From REEP01 sp964517265 (GTDB lineage Bacteria > Pseudomonadota > Alphaproteobacteria > Rhodospirillales > Defluviicoccaceae): a stretch of DNA of 64,000 nucleotides. The first letter of the stretch is position 1. Each line of letters opens with the position of its first letter. The translations under genes were made by a program, and so were the position numbers. The stretch spans positions 1 through 64,000 of the forward strand of contig CAZFBS010000010.1 of the NCBI GenBank assembly GCA_964517265.1, in the 5' to 3' direction. The notes under the pieces are model-generated. The model was not told the origin of the DNA. It saw only the letters and a list, made by a program, of their open reading frames with translations, and ran no database searches. Below are positions 9,131 through 18,384 of the stretch, piece after piece.

Positions 9131-9553
9131 GTGACGGACAGTTGGACCCGTGGAAGCTTTGCGTCTCCGGAATGGTTCGATTTCATCCTGCACTGGACCG
9201 CGCTCATCACTGAGGCGGCGGGCGTCACTGTCATCGCGATCGGATTCCTTGCCGCCTTCGTGATCGCGACCGGTCATGCCATCCGCCGCGAGAAGTGGTC
9301 GGAAATCTACATCGGGTTCCGGGTCAGCCTCGGCCGCAGCCTCATTCTTGGTCTTGAATTCCTGGTCGCAGCCGACATCATCGGCACCGTCGCCGTCCGC
9401 CCAACCCTGCGAAATCTGGCGACGCTGGGGTTGATCGTGCTGATCCGCTCGTTCCTCAGCTTCGTTCTCGATGTCGAGATTACTGGTACTTGGCCGTGGC
9501 AGAAGACGTCGGCCCGGGACAGAATCCCCGAGAGCATACCCTCCGAGGATTGA
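9131..9553 (+). CDS. DUF1622 family membrane protein
   Basis: A 140-residue protein with three membrane helices (about residues 22-45, 68-88 and 95-115). The segment GRSLILGLEFLVAADII followed by TVAVRPTLRNLATLGLIVL and a closing PW motif is diagnostic of DUF1622. The open frame extends further upstream, but the start is placed at GTG 9131 because a near-perfect AGGAGGAG lies six bases before it and the upstream residues have no family character. Function is unknown. It stands alone between glgB and tRNA-Gln. Confidence 0.8.
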   Translation: MTDSWTRGSFASPEWFDFILHWTALITEAAGVTVIAIGFLAAFVIATGHAIRREKWSEIYIGFRVSLGRSLILGLEFLVAADIIGTVAVRPTLRNLATLGLIVLIRSFLSFVLDVEITGTWPWQKTSARDRIPESIPSED

Positions 9554-9924
9554 ACCGCCGAGGCTTGCCATTCCCGACGACTTTGCGGATGAAGTGGATT
9601 CGCATCTCAAGGAAACGGCGTATTTCGGCATCATCTCCACCTTGCGCGCCCGAGCGCCGGCACGGCAACCGGGTGAAAGAGAGCGTGACAAAGCGAGGCT
9701 GTGGTGAATGAACGGGCCCCGTTTTAACCGAACGCTCAGGGCGGCCAGTGACGCTCAGGCATATCCCCGGGCACATGTTTATGTCTGCGAGCGAGATCAT
9801 CACCGTTGGCGAGCGGCGGCCTCGCTAAACACCGCCTCCGGCGGCGACGGACTAGATCCATGAATCCCGGCTGTATTATTTAACCCGGACGACTCGTGTG
9901 CCAATGCCACGCTGCGAGCGCCGG
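9554..9924. other. intergenic stretch without a clear gene
   Basis: No RNA gene, repeat or terminator is evident. A frame ending at 9707 contains a gene-like acidic segment (AIPDDFADEVDSHLKE, about 9570-9620) but has no ribosome-binding site or convincing start, so it is left uncalled; it may be a small-gene remnant. Confidence 0.35.
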
Positions 9925-9953
9925 TTGCGGGAGCAGCGGAATGGGGCTAGATT
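9925..9953 (+). promoter_or_regulatory. sigma-70-type promoter for tRNA-Gln
   Basis: TTGCGG (9925-9930) and TAGATT (9948-9953) are separated by exactly 17 bases, and the tRNA begins 18 bases after the -10 box. Position and spacing suit a housekeeping promoter; sequence match is good but not perfect. Confidence 0.55.
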
Positions 9954-9970
9954 GCGGCCCTCGCGGTTGA

Positions 9971-10044
9971 TGGGGCGTAGCCAAGCGGTAAGGCAACGGG
10001 TTTTGGTCCCGTGATCCCAGGTTCGAATCCTGGCGCCCCAGCCA
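9971..10044 (+). tRNA. tRNA-Gln (anticodon TTG)
   Basis: The seven-base acceptor stem TGGGGCG pairs with CGCCCCA. The anticodon stem ACGGG/CCCGT closes a TTTTGGT loop giving anticodon TTG. The T-arm carries GGTTCGAATCC, and the D-arm AGCGGTAAGGC lacks insertions. The discriminator is G and CCA is encoded (10042-10044). This reads CAA and, by wobble, CAG codons. Confidence 0.96.
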
Positions 10045-10190
10045 GTCCTCTCGTTGCGAAGACGTCTCCGCCTCGACTGGGCGCCGAAAAAAGTCGTTAT
10101 TTCAAGGGATTTGCGCCGGCAGCCTGAAACCGCTCTTGCCGCCCAATGACCAATTTCGTTCTCTTAAGTTCGCCCATGCCGGGCGGCACG

Positions 10191-10222
10191 ATAAAAAAGC
10201 CCCTCAAGGCAACTTGAGGGGC
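10191..10222 (-). terminator. Rho-independent terminator (mainly for the leftward gene)
   Basis: A perfect 10-bp stem, GCCCCTCAAG with CTTGAGGGGC, closed by a GCAA tetraloop (10199-10222). On the minus strand it is followed by TTTTTTAT, a strong T-run, so it ends the DUF4383 transcript. On the plus strand only TTTA follows, giving at most weak termination after tRNA-Gln. Confidence 0.88.
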
Positions 10223-10287
10223 TTTACCGTAACGCTCTTACGCCCCTGACGACGGAGACTTCGGCCGCCGCCAGAGTTTCGCTGCGT

Positions 10288-10734
10288 TCAGGTTCGCCGG
10301 GTGCTTGTCCGCCCGGAGTACGCCGCATGCTCTTCATCAGGTTTGGCCGCCCAGCCGAAGTATGCGGCAACAGCGGCAAGAACGACATGCAGCCAGATGT
10401 CATGACCGTGGATCGGGACTAGGCCGAATACGACATCCAGCGTGGGGATCAGTCCCATCACCGCCAAAACAGCATAGATGATGGCGACCGAACGAGCGTA
10501 CAAACGCGCACTTGAGAGCGTGCGATAGGCGGCAAGCCCCCAAAGGCCAAAGGCGATGTGGATCACGTTGTGAACCACGTTGACAGGAAACAAGCCAAAC
10601 AGGAGCCCATGGCCCGCTTCAACCGCAAGATCTCTTGGCATTTCCGGTGGCGTCACGAAAGCTGGGATAAAGCCGGCAATTCCCACCAGCAAGAACACAA
10701 TCCCAAAGGCAAGAGCGAAATAGCGAATTTTCAT
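10288..10734 (-). CDS. DUF4383 family membrane protein
   Basis: A 148-residue protein with four predicted membrane helices (about 5-27, 42-70, 82-102, 112-130). The motif GLFPVNVVHNVIHIAFGLWGL in the second helix and PIHGHDIWLHVVLA near the fourth are hallmarks of the DUF4383 family. It is a single-gene unit: a strong terminator follows 65 bases downstream. The protein starts MKIRYFALAFGIVFLL, consistent with an inner-membrane signal anchor. Function unknown; the conserved histidines in the second helix and last loop suggest possible metal or heme contact, which is speculation. Confidence 0.82.
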   Translation of the reverse strand: MKIRYFALAFGIVFLLVGIAGFIPAFVTPPEMPRDLAVEAGHGLLFGLFPVNVVHNVIHIAFGLWGLAAYRTLSSARLYARSVAIIYAVLAVMGLIPTLDVVFGLVPIHGHDIWLHVVLAAVAAYFGWAAKPDEEHAAYSGRTSTRRT

Positions 10735-10993
10735 AACAGCGCCTCCACATCGACATGCGAATGAACGGTCCCGGGGCGTTATCGACCGCCTATGTCCCGT
10801 ATCGCGGGCTATCGAGTCTCAAGGACCGATTGCTGCTAGAAACGGTTCCATTGCCCATTCGTTCCTTCATCAAGGAGGCGAGATTACATTCTCGTTTGAC
10901 GGTTATAAGGAGGGAAATTCTCGTAATAATCGCTGTTTCGGTTGCACCAGTACCGCTGCCGGTGCACCCCGAGGTGTTCCCTTTCCTACCTGT

Positions 10994-11239
10994 CTATAAA
11001 CGGCGGGGCTGAACGATGCATGCAATGATCGTTTCTTCGCCAAGGGCTTTGCATGCCTCGAGACGATGGAGCCCCTCAACTAGAACATACCGCTCGTCAT
11101 CCCGGCGGACAAGAATGGCATTGATTTGGCCGTTGCGGAGAATGTCTTCGGCAAGAACCTCCGCACGCTCCGGCTCAAATGATTTGCGCCTTTTCACCGG
11201 AACGTAAATGTCATCGATTTTGATCTTGATCTCACGCAC
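10994..11239 (-). CDS. minimal ParB N-terminal-domain protein
   Basis: An 81-residue protein consisting of little more than the ParB/sulfiredoxin nuclease-like fold: DDIYVPVKRRKSFEPERAEVL, then INAILVRRDDERYVLVEGLHRLEACKALG. The GxHRLEA box, the nucleotide-binding patch of ParB domains, is intact. There is no helix-turn-helix and no dimerisation domain, so it is not a chromosome-partition ParB. It lies 81 bases downstream of coaD on the same strand. ParB folds bind and hydrolyse CTP or act as nucleases or kinases in other contexts; which applies here cannot be told. Confidence 0.72.
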   Translation of the reverse strand: MREIKIKIDDIYVPVKRRKSFEPERAEVLAEDILRNGQINAILVRRDDERYVLVEGLHRLEACKALGEETIIACIVQPRRL

Positions 11240-11320
11240 GGAGATCCTCGCGGTGACGGCAGCCCCTGCCCTGGTTGATCAAAATATCTTGGCCGCCGCC
11301 TTACCCACCGCAGTGGGTGT

Positions 11321-11857
11321 TCATTCGCGAGCGGCGGTTGCGAGCTTCGGTGTCCACTGTCCCAGGCGCCGCAGTGTGCGCTCGTGCACGAGCGGCGGCA
11401 CAAACGAGCTTATATCCCCTCCCAGGCGGGCAATTTCTTTCACAAATCGCGAGGCAATGAACTGATGGTTTTCGGAAGCCATTAGAAACACCGTCTCGAT
11501 CTTATCGTTCAACCGCGCGTTCATCGCCGCCATTTGAAACTCGTACTCGAAGTCGGATACGGCACGCAAACCACGGAGTATGATCGTGGCACCACAACCG
11601 ACCACGAAGTTCATCAGCAGATTATCAAACGGACGCACCTCGATGTAACGACCGTTGCCTCTCTCAATGATGGCCAACTGCTCGCGCAGCATCTCGCAGC
11701 GTTCCTCCAGCGAAAACAGCGGCTCTTTGCCAGGATTGGCGGCAACCCCAATCACCAACCGGTCAACGACGTGCGTGGCCCGCTCAATGATATCCATATG
11801 GCCATTGGTGATGGGATCAAACGTCCCCGGATAGACCCCCACGCGCAGTTTGCGCAT
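11321..11857 (-). CDS. coaD: phosphopantetheine adenylyltransferase
   Basis: CoaD joins ATP and 4'-phosphopantetheine to give dephospho-CoA, the penultimate CoA step. The nucleotidyltransferase motif YPGTFDPITNGHMDII stands at the N-terminus (TxGH type), followed by the conserved ILRGLRAVSDFEYEFQMA and FLMASENHQFIASRFVKEIA segments. At 178 residues it is slightly longer than the usual 160, with a short C-terminal tail. The open frame extends 35 codons upstream, but the start is placed at ATG 11857, where GAGAGGAAA supplies the ribosome-binding site and family homology begins. It follows gyrA by 101 bases on the same strand, a common alphaproteobacterial order. Confidence 0.95.
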   Translation of the reverse strand: MRKLRVGVYPGTFDPITNGHMDIIERATHVVDRLVIGVAANPGKEPLFSLEERCEMLREQLAIIERGNGRYIEVRPFDNLLMNFVVGCGATIILRGLRAVSDFEYEFQMAAMNARLNDKIETVFLMASENHQFIASRFVKEIARLGGDISSFVPPLVHERTLRRLGQWTPKLATAARE

Positions 11858-11958
11858 CGCTTTCCTCTCCTCTCTGCACCCTTGTGTGGTTAAGCCGGCC
11901 AGCAGGCCGGGTACCGTTTGCTTCGGATCGAATTCCCGCGATCGTCCCTCGTTGCTCG

Positions 11959-14757
11959 TCACGTTACGGGCGGTGAAGATTCTTCGCCACTGTCCATCTC
12001 ACCTTCTGGCGTACCTTCGTCGCCTGTATCACTTTCCCCAGCCGCATCGTCTTCCTCGACGTCGCGAATCCGGCTCACCGACACCACCCGCTCTCCTTCC
12101 GCCGTGGCAAAAAGACGAACTCCTCGAGTGCGGCGGCTCATGATACTGATACCGCTGATGGGCATGCGGATCAGTTGACCGCCGTCCGTGACCATCACGA
12201 TCTGATCACTTTGGTGCAGCGGAAACGCCGCCACGACCGTGGTGGCGCCGGTCGGCCGTTCCAAGTCCATTGCCGCGACACCATAGCCGGCACGACCGCT
12301 AATGCGGTACTCGTAAGACGAAGTCCGCTTTCCGAACCCATCCTCTGAAACCGTCAAGACGAACTCTTCCTGAGCCGCCATCTCGGCAAACAACGGTTCC
12401 TCTAGTCGGGTCATCAGAGCCTGATCGCGAACCAAGTCGTCGGGTCGTTCGCTGTAATCGCTGCCCAGAAGCCTGCGTTTTGCATTTACCGCAGAGAGAT
12501 ATTCGTCGCGCGCCGGGAGATCGAACTCAACGTGGCGCAGCCCGCACATGTTGATCACTGCATCGCCTTCGCTCAGCTTGATCCCACGCACGCCCGTCGA
12601 TGTCCGACCGCTGAACACGCGAACGTCAGTGACTGGAAAGCGAATGCACTGACCGCGGCAGGTGAACAGCAGAATGTCGTCCTGCTCGCTGAACGTCCGC
12701 ACACGGACGAGCCGATCGCCTTCATCCAGCTTCATCGCAATCTTGCCGCTGGCCATCACGTTGGTAAAATCGCTGAGGGCATTGCGGCGGACGGTGCCGG
12801 ACGCGGTCGCGAAAACGACGAAAAGATGGGCCCAGGTAGTTTCATCCTCCGGCAGCGGCATCAGCGTCGTAATGGTCTCACCTGCCGACAGTGGCAGGAT
12901 GTTGATCATGGCTTTGCCCCGGGCCTGAGGGGTTCCCAGCGGAAGTTTGTACACCTTCAACTTGTAGACCATCCCGGCTGAGGAAAAGAACAGCACGGGA
13001 GTGTGAGTGTTGACGACAAAGACCTGATTGACAAAGTCCTCATCGCGGGTCGTCATTCCGGCCCGCCCCCGGCCACCCCGGCGCTGGGCGCGATAGGTGC
13101 TGAGCGGCACCCGTTTGATGTAGCCGGTGTTGGTCACGGTAACGACCATGTCCTCACGCTGGATCAGGTCCTCGATATCGGTCTCGAATTCACCGATCTC
13201 GAGCTGCGTGCGCCGCGGGGTGGCGAACTTATCCTTGATCTCCAGCAACTCCGCGCGAAGGACCGCCAAAAGACGCGTGCGGGAGGACAAGATGCCAAGG
13301 AATTCCCTGATCTGCTCGCCGAGCGTGCGGAGATCCTCGCCGATCTTCTCCCGCTCCAGGCCGGTCAGCCGATGCAGTCGCAATTCCAGGATTGCCCGTG
13401 CCTGACCGTCGCTGAAATGATAGAAGCCGTCCTGTAACCCCGCGGCAGGTTCCTCGATCAGCGCCACCAGCGAAGCAATATCGGCTGCCGGCCAACCGCG
13501 CGCTGTCAGCGCGGCACGCGCCTCAGCCGCGTCCTTGGCCTGTCGGATCAAGGCGACCAACTCGTCGATGTTGGCAATCGCAACCGCCAAGCCGACCAAG
13601 ACGTGAGCCCTCTCCCGTGCCTTGGCGAGATCGAAGATCGTCCGGCGACGAATCGTCTGCTCACGGAAGTTGAGGAACGCGGCCAAAACGTCCTTCAGGG
13701 TCATCGTCCTAGGCCGGCCACCCTCAAGAGCGAGCATGTTGATGCCGAACGATGTCTGCAGCGGCGTGTAGCGGTAGAGCTGATTGAGGACGATCTCGGG
13801 CTCCGCGTCCCGCTTGATCTCGACGACGACGCGAATACCGTCCCGGTCCGACTCGTCGCGAAGATCGGAGATGCCTTCTATTCTCTTGTCGCGCACGGCA
13901 TCGGCGATGATCTCGATCATCCGTGCCTTGTTCACCTGATAGGGGACCTGCTCGATGATGATCGCCATCCGATCTTTGCGAACCTCTTCGATCCGCGTGC
14001 GGCCGCGTATGACCACTGATCCCCGGCCGGTATGATAAGCCGAGATGATGCCCTGCCGGCCAAGGATCGAGGCGCCAGTAGGAAAGTCGGGTCCGAACAG
14101 GTGATTCTCGATCAGATCGGAGATGGTAATGGTGGGATCGTCAATCAGCGCGCAGGCGGCATCGATCACCTCGCCAAGATTGTGCGGCGGGATATTTGTT
14201 GCCATCCCGACAGCGATGCCGCCAGCGCCGTTGACCAGGAGATTGGGAAATCGAGCGGGCAACACCGTCGGCTCACGGGCTGAGTCGTCGTAGTTGGGTC
14301 CGAAGTCGACGGTATCCTTGTCGATATCATCGACAAGGGTATGAGCAACCCGCGCGAGCCGAGCTTCCGTGTAACGCATCGCCGCCGGCCGGTCGCCGTC
14401 CATCGAACCCATGTTGCCTTGACCGTCGATGAGCGGCAGACGCATGACGAAGTCCTGCGCCATGCGGATCAACGCGTCATAGATCGCCTGATCGCCGTGC
14501 GGATGATACTTACCCATCACGTCCCCGACGATGCGGGCCGACTTCCGGTAGGGCCGATCATGGGTATAACCGCTCTCGTTCATCGCAAAGATGATCCGGC
14601 GCTGAACGGGCTTGAGGCCATCGCGGACATCGGGAAGAGCGCGGCTGACGATCACGCTCATCGCATAGTCAAGGTAGGAGCGCTGCATCTCCTCTTCGAT
14701 GGCAACAGATGCGGCGCTCGACGGAGAGGGCGGCAATACGGGTGGTGCTGTGGTCAA
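11959..14757 (-). CDS. gyrA: DNA gyrase subunit A
   Basis: A 932-residue type II topoisomerase subunit that cuts and rejoins DNA as the A2B2 enzyme introducing negative supercoils. The N-terminal region begins EEEMQRSYLDYAMSVIV; the catalytic tyrosine is in AAMRYTEARL (about Y129). The GyrA box appears as QRRGGRGRAGM (about 560-570), confirming gyrase rather than topoisomerase IV ParC. The C-terminal beta-pinwheel repeats end in an acidic Glu/Asp-rich tail. The start appears to be TTG at 14757 with no strong ribosome-binding site, so the first 19 residues are uncertain. The quinolone-determining region reads HGDQAIYDAL: Gln occupies the position equivalent to E. coli Ser83, with the Asp87 equivalent retained. 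Confidence 0.97.
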   Translation of the reverse strand: MTTAPPVLPPSPSSAASVAIEEEMQRSYLDYAMSVIVSRALPDVRDGLKPVQRRIIFAMNESGYTHDRPYRKSARIVGDVMGKYHPHGDQAIYDALIRMAQDFVMRLPLIDGQGNMGSMDGDRPAAMRYTEARLARVAHTLVDDIDKDTVDFGPNYDDSAREPTVLPARFPNLLVNGAGGIAVGMATNIPPHNLGEVIDAACALIDDPTITISDLIENHLFGPDFPTGASILGRQGIISAYHTGRGSVVIRGRTRIEEVRKDRMAIIIEQVPYQVNKARMIEIIADAVRDKRIEGISDLRDESDRDGIRVVVEIKRDAEPEIVLNQLYRYTPLQTSFGINMLALEGGRPRTMTLKDVLAAFLNFREQTIRRRTIFDLAKARERAHVLVGLAVAIANIDELVALIRQAKDAAEARAALTARGWPAADIASLVALIEEPAAGLQDGFYHFSDGQARAILELRLHRLTGLEREKIGEDLRTLGEQIREFLGILSSRTRLLAVLRAELLEIKDKFATPRRTQLEIGEFETDIEDLIQREDMVVTVTNTGYIKRVPLSTYRAQRRGGRGRAGMTTRDEDFVNQVFVVNTHTPVLFFSSAGMVYKLKVYKLPLGTPQARGKAMINILPLSAGETITTLMPLPEDETTWAHLFVVFATASGTVRRNALSDFTNVMASGKIAMKLDEGDRLVRVRTFSEQDDILLFTCRGQCIRFPVTDVRVFSGRTSTGVRGIKLSEGDAVINMCGLRHVEFDLPARDEYLSAVNAKRRLLGSDYSERPDDLVRDQALMTRLEEPLFAEMAAQEEFVLTVSEDGFGKRTSSYEYRISGRAGYGVAAMDLERPTGATTVVAAFPLHQSDQIVMVTDGGQLIRMPISGISIMSRRTRGVRLFATAEGERVVSVSRIRDVEEDDAAGESDTGDEGTPEGEMDSGEESSPPVT

Positions 14758-14968
14758 AGGAAAAGCTGCCTAAAAGTCAAAAGATCTTTTCGCGGATGCA
14801 AAAAAGTTAACCTATCACGCGCCATCGCGCGCGACAATCAGTCGCGCTCGACTTTGCCCGAGACGTTGCAACGGACACTGCAAGGACCCCCTCCCGCCTC
14901 CGGCCGCGATGGCGGGGCGAGTCGCCGCCGAACCTCTGGCGCCGTTCGCCCCGCCCACTTGCACTTGG

Positions 14969-17900
14969 CTACATGCTCCGTCGATACTTGCCCCCAACCT
15001 CAAACAAGGCCTGGGTGATCTGGCCAAGAGATAGTAGCCGCACTGCATCCATCAGGACTGCAAACACGTTTTCGCCTGCGACCGCCGCCTCCTGAAGCCG
15101 CCGGACCATCGCCGGGGCGGCTGACGCGTTGCGACTCTGGAACTCGGCAAGCCGCCGCAACTGGCTTTGCTTCTCGTCCTCGGTTGAGCGGGCCAGCTCG
15201 GGAGTCGGCATTTCGAAGCCATCGGGACTGAGAAATGTATTGACACCGATGATCGGATAACTGCCGTCATGCTTCTTGCGTTCGTAGTACAGCGATTCGT
15301 CTTGGATCTTGCCGCGTTGATAGCCGGTTTCCATCGCACCCAACACCCCGCCCCGTTCGCTGATACGCTCGAACTCCTTTAACACCGCCTCCTCGACCAG
15401 ATCTGTCAACTCATCGATGATAAATGCCCCCTGATTGGGGTTTTCATTCTTCGCCAGACCCCACTCCCGATTGATAATCATCTGGATCGCCAGCGCCCGG
15501 CGCACGCTTTCTTCGGTCGGGGTGGTAATCGCCTCATCATAAGCATTGGTATGCAGACTGTTGGTGTTGTCGTAAGTGGCGATCAAAGCCTGCAGGGTCG
15601 TTCTGATGTCATTGAAGGCGTACTCCTGCGCATGGAGCGAGCGGCCGGATGTCTGGGTGTGGTACTTCAGTTTCTGAGAGCGCTCGTTGCCGCCGTACTT
15701 AAAGCGGATCGCAGTCGCCCAAATGCGGCGGGCAACCCGCCCCATCACCGCATACTCCGGCTCCATTCCCGCAGAGAAAAAGAACGAGAGGTTGGGGGCG
15801 AAGTCATCGATATGCATTCCACGGGCGAGATAAGCTTCGACGTAAGTAAAGCCATTGGCCAGCGTAAACGCCAGCTGTGAGATCGGATTGGCTCCTGCTT
15901 CGGCAATATGATAGCCGGAAATGGACACCGAGTAGAAGTTTCGCACCTGATGGTGGACAAAGTATTCCTGAATATCCGCCATCATCTTTAGCGCAAACTC
16001 GGTCGAAAAAATGCAGGTGTTTTGCCCTTGATCTTCTTTCAGAATGTCGGCCTGAACCGTCCCGCGGACATTCTCCAGCACCCACGTCGCAATCTTGCTG
16101 GCTTCCCCCTCGGTGGGCTTGCGCCCGTTCTCCTGCTCGAAGTCGCCAATCTTCTGGTCAATGGCGGCACAGAAGAACATCGCGAGAATTGTCGGCGCTG
16201 GGCCGTTGATGGTCATCGAAACGGAATTTTTCGGGTCCGTTAGATCGAAGCCGTCATAGAGCGCCTTGATGTCGTCGAGCGTCGCAATCGAGACGCCGGA
16301 ATTGCCGACCTTGCCGTAGATGTCGGGCTGCTCATTCGGATCGAATCCGTACAGAGTGACCGAGTCAAATGCCGTCGACAGCCGTTTCGCATCAGAGTGG
16401 CGGGAGAGATATTTAAACCGGCGGTTGGTGCGGAAAGGATCGCCTTCGCCCGCAAACATTCGCGTCGGGTCCTCCCCTTCCCGCTTGAAGGCGAAAACCC
16501 CGCCCGTATAGGGGAAGGCGCCGGGGACGTTCTCCTTCAGCAGCCACTTCAGCCGCTCACCGTCGTCCTCGTACTTCGGCACCGCCACCTTGGGGATCCG
16601 GCTGCCCGACAACGACGTGTGGTAGAGCTTGGTTCTCAGCTCCTTTTGCCGCATTCGGACGACGTATTCATCGCCGCTGTAGGCGTTCTGGATATCATCC
16701 CAGGTCTGCAGCAGCTTGCGGGCACGAGGATCAAGCTTTTCTTCGTGCTGGCTCAGCAACTCACCCAGTGCGGAACCGTCGTTGCCTGCTGCCTCGAGAA
16801 GCCGACGAGCCTCGCGCAGATGTTGAACGTCGCGCGCCACGGCGCACTGTTCGCCGACGATCTTGTGGTAATCGCGCACAGTGTCGGCGACCTCCGCCAG
16901 GTAGCGGCGGCGGTTGGCGGGAACAACACCACCTCCCGGATCAGAGTTCTTGACATCCACCGCAGGAGCCGTCGTCTCCCAATGGCCGAGGTTCTTGGCG
17001 TTAAAGTCCTTGATCAGTTGCAAATAAAGAGCAGTGACGCCGATGTCGTTGAAGGTCGACGCAATAGTTCCGAATACCGGCATTTCATCGGGCGAAGTGC
17101 CAAAGGCTTCCCGGTTGCGCTGGAGCTGCTTGGCGACATCGCGCAGCGCGTCCTTTGCTCCCTGCCGATCGAACTTGTTGATCGCGACAACATCGGCAAA
17201 GTCGAGCATGTCGATCTTTTCGAGCTGCGAAGCCGCCCCGAACTCGGGGGTCATCACGTAGAGCGAAGCATCGACATAAGGAACGATGCCGGCGTCGCCC
17301 TGACCGATACCCGGCGTCTCAATGATGATAAGATCGAAGCCGGCCGCCTTGGTCGCGGCAATCATGTCGGCCAGCGTGGACGGAACATCCTGCCCCGTCG
17401 TTCGGGTGGCAATCGAACGCATATAGACGTTAGGTCCGTCTATGGCGTTCATGCGAATACGATCCCCCAGAAGCGCGCCACCAGTCCGCCGCCGGGACGG
17501 ATCAATCGCAATGATCGCAATGTGCGGCTCACCGCTGTAACGGCGGAAACGGCGCACGATCTCATCGGTCAGCGACGACTTGCCGGCCCCACCGGTTCCG
17601 GTGATGCCGAGCACCGGCACGACGCCGCGACGATGGGCCAACGCGTGCAATTCGTCGCGATGAACATCATCGATTCTTTCATCCTGTAGCGCCGTGATGA
17701 TCCGCGCCAATGCCCGCCGGTCGCCCGCGGCCAACGCCTTGACATCGACGGCCCCATCGCCGAGCGGGTCGAAGTCCGCCTTCGCCATCATGTCGTCGAT
17801 CATCCCTTGAAGACCTAACCGGCGGCCATCCTCAGGAGTATAGATGTGGGCGACACCGTAGGCATGGAGCTCGTCCACCTCCTCATGGACGATCACGCCG

Positions 17901-18250
17901 CCACCGCCGCCGAACACCTTGATCGTCTCTCCGCCACGCTCCCGCAGAAGATCGATCATGTACTTAAAGTATTCCATGTGGCCGCCCTGATAGGAACTCA
18001 TGGCGATTCCCTGGACATCTTCCTGTACGGCTGCGTTGACCACCTCTTCCACGGATCGATTGTGTCCGAGATGAATCACCTCGGCGCCCGAACTCTGCAG
18101 CATCCGTCGGATAATGTTGATCGACGCGTCGTGGCCATCGAACAGGCTGGCTGCCGTCACGAAGCGAATGAAATTGCGATATTTACCAGCACCTCGCGTC
18201 TCTGGAGCCGGCGTCTTCGCACGATCGATCACGGCGATGTCGTCAGGCAC
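14969..18250 (-). CDS. icmF: fused isobutyryl-CoA mutase with G-protein chaperone (IcmF)
   Basis: A 1093-residue fused enzyme. The order of domains is diagnostic: an N-terminal cobalamin-binding domain (about 25-160; DGHDAS with the B12-ligating H40), a MeaB-type P-loop GTPase (about 205-400; GTGGAGKSS at 218-226), and a C-terminal acyl-CoA mutase barrel (about 560-1090). IcmF interconverts isobutyryl-CoA and n-butyryl-CoA using adenosylcobalamin, with the GTPase gating cofactor loading and repair; some members also act on pivalyl- or isovaleryl-CoA. The length matches the family, and no part is missing. Transcribed alone, divergent from metY across a region holding a 14-bp palindrome. Confidence 0.94.
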   Translation of the reverse strand: MPDDIAVIDRAKTPAPETRGAGKYRNFIRFVTAASLFDGHDASINIIRRMLQSSGAEVIHLGHNRSVEEVVNAAVQEDVQGIAMSSYQGGHMEYFKYMIDLLRERGGETIKVFGGGGGVIVHEEVDELHAYGVAHIYTPEDGRRLGLQGMIDDMMAKADFDPLGDGAVDVKALAAGDRRALARIITALQDERIDDVHRDELHALAHRRGVVPVLGITGTGGAGKSSLTDEIVRRFRRYSGEPHIAIIAIDPSRRRTGGALLGDRIRMNAIDGPNVYMRSIATRTTGQDVPSTLADMIAATKAAGFDLIIIETPGIGQGDAGIVPYVDASLYVMTPEFGAASQLEKIDMLDFADVVAINKFDRQGAKDALRDVAKQLQRNREAFGTSPDEMPVFGTIASTFNDIGVTALYLQLIKDFNAKNLGHWETTAPAVDVKNSDPGGGVVPANRRRYLAEVADTVRDYHKIVGEQCAVARDVQHLREARRLLEAAGNDGSALGELLSQHEEKLDPRARKLLQTWDDIQNAYSGDEYVVRMRQKELRTKLYHTSLSGSRIPKVAVPKYEDDGERLKWLLKENVPGAFPYTGGVFAFKREGEDPTRMFAGEGDPFRTNRRFKYLSRHSDAKRLSTAFDSVTLYGFDPNEQPDIYGKVGNSGVSIATLDDIKALYDGFDLTDPKNSVSMTINGPAPTILAMFFCAAIDQKIGDFEQENGRKPTEGEASKIATWVLENVRGTVQADILKEDQGQNTCIFSTEFALKMMADIQEYFVHHQVRNFYSVSISGYHIAEAGANPISQLAFTLANGFTYVEAYLARGMHIDDFAPNLSFFFSAGMEPEYAVMGRVARRIWATAIRFKYGGNERSQKLKYHTQTSGRSLHAQEYAFNDIRTTLQALIATYDNTNSLHTNAYDEAITTPTEESVRRALAIQMIINREWGLAKNENPNQGAFIIDELTDLVEEAVLKEFERISERGGVLGAMETGYQRGKIQDESLYYERKKHDGSYPIIGVNTFLSPDGFEMPTPELARSTEDEKQSQLRRLAEFQSRNASAAPAMVRRLQEAAVAGENVFAVLMDAVRLLSLGQITQALFEVGGKYRRSM

Positions 18251-18370
18251 AATCAGTTCCTCCGTTCTGTCTTCATTTGTGGACCGACAAGTTCGGCCTC
18301 TGTAGCGGTTCCATCAGCCGCTTGAGAGTGCAGCGGCACATCAGAAAGCATTTGCACGGCGCGGAGTTGC

Positions 18371-18384
18371 CGTTTACGTAAACG
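18371..18384. promoter_or_regulatory. perfect 14-bp palindrome, candidate operator between icmF and metY
   Basis: CGTTTACGTAAACG is a perfect inverted repeat, immediately followed by GTTAACTTAAG. It sits 121 bases upstream of icmF and 141 upstream of metY. It resembles, from memory, the TTTACG...CGTAAA-type sites of MerR-family LiuR regulators of branched-chain amino acid breakdown. No regulator gene is adjacent. Confidence 0.5.

Noticed and set aside
9471..9707. 78-residue rightward frame overlapping the DUF1622 gene
   Set aside because: Its first third is a shadow of DUF1622; the rest looks partly gene-like but lacks any start with a ribosome-binding site.
10755..11012. 85-residue rightward frame between the DUF4383 and ParB-like genes
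   Set aside because: No ribosome-binding site or recognisable motif, and its end overlaps the ParB-like gene on the other strand.
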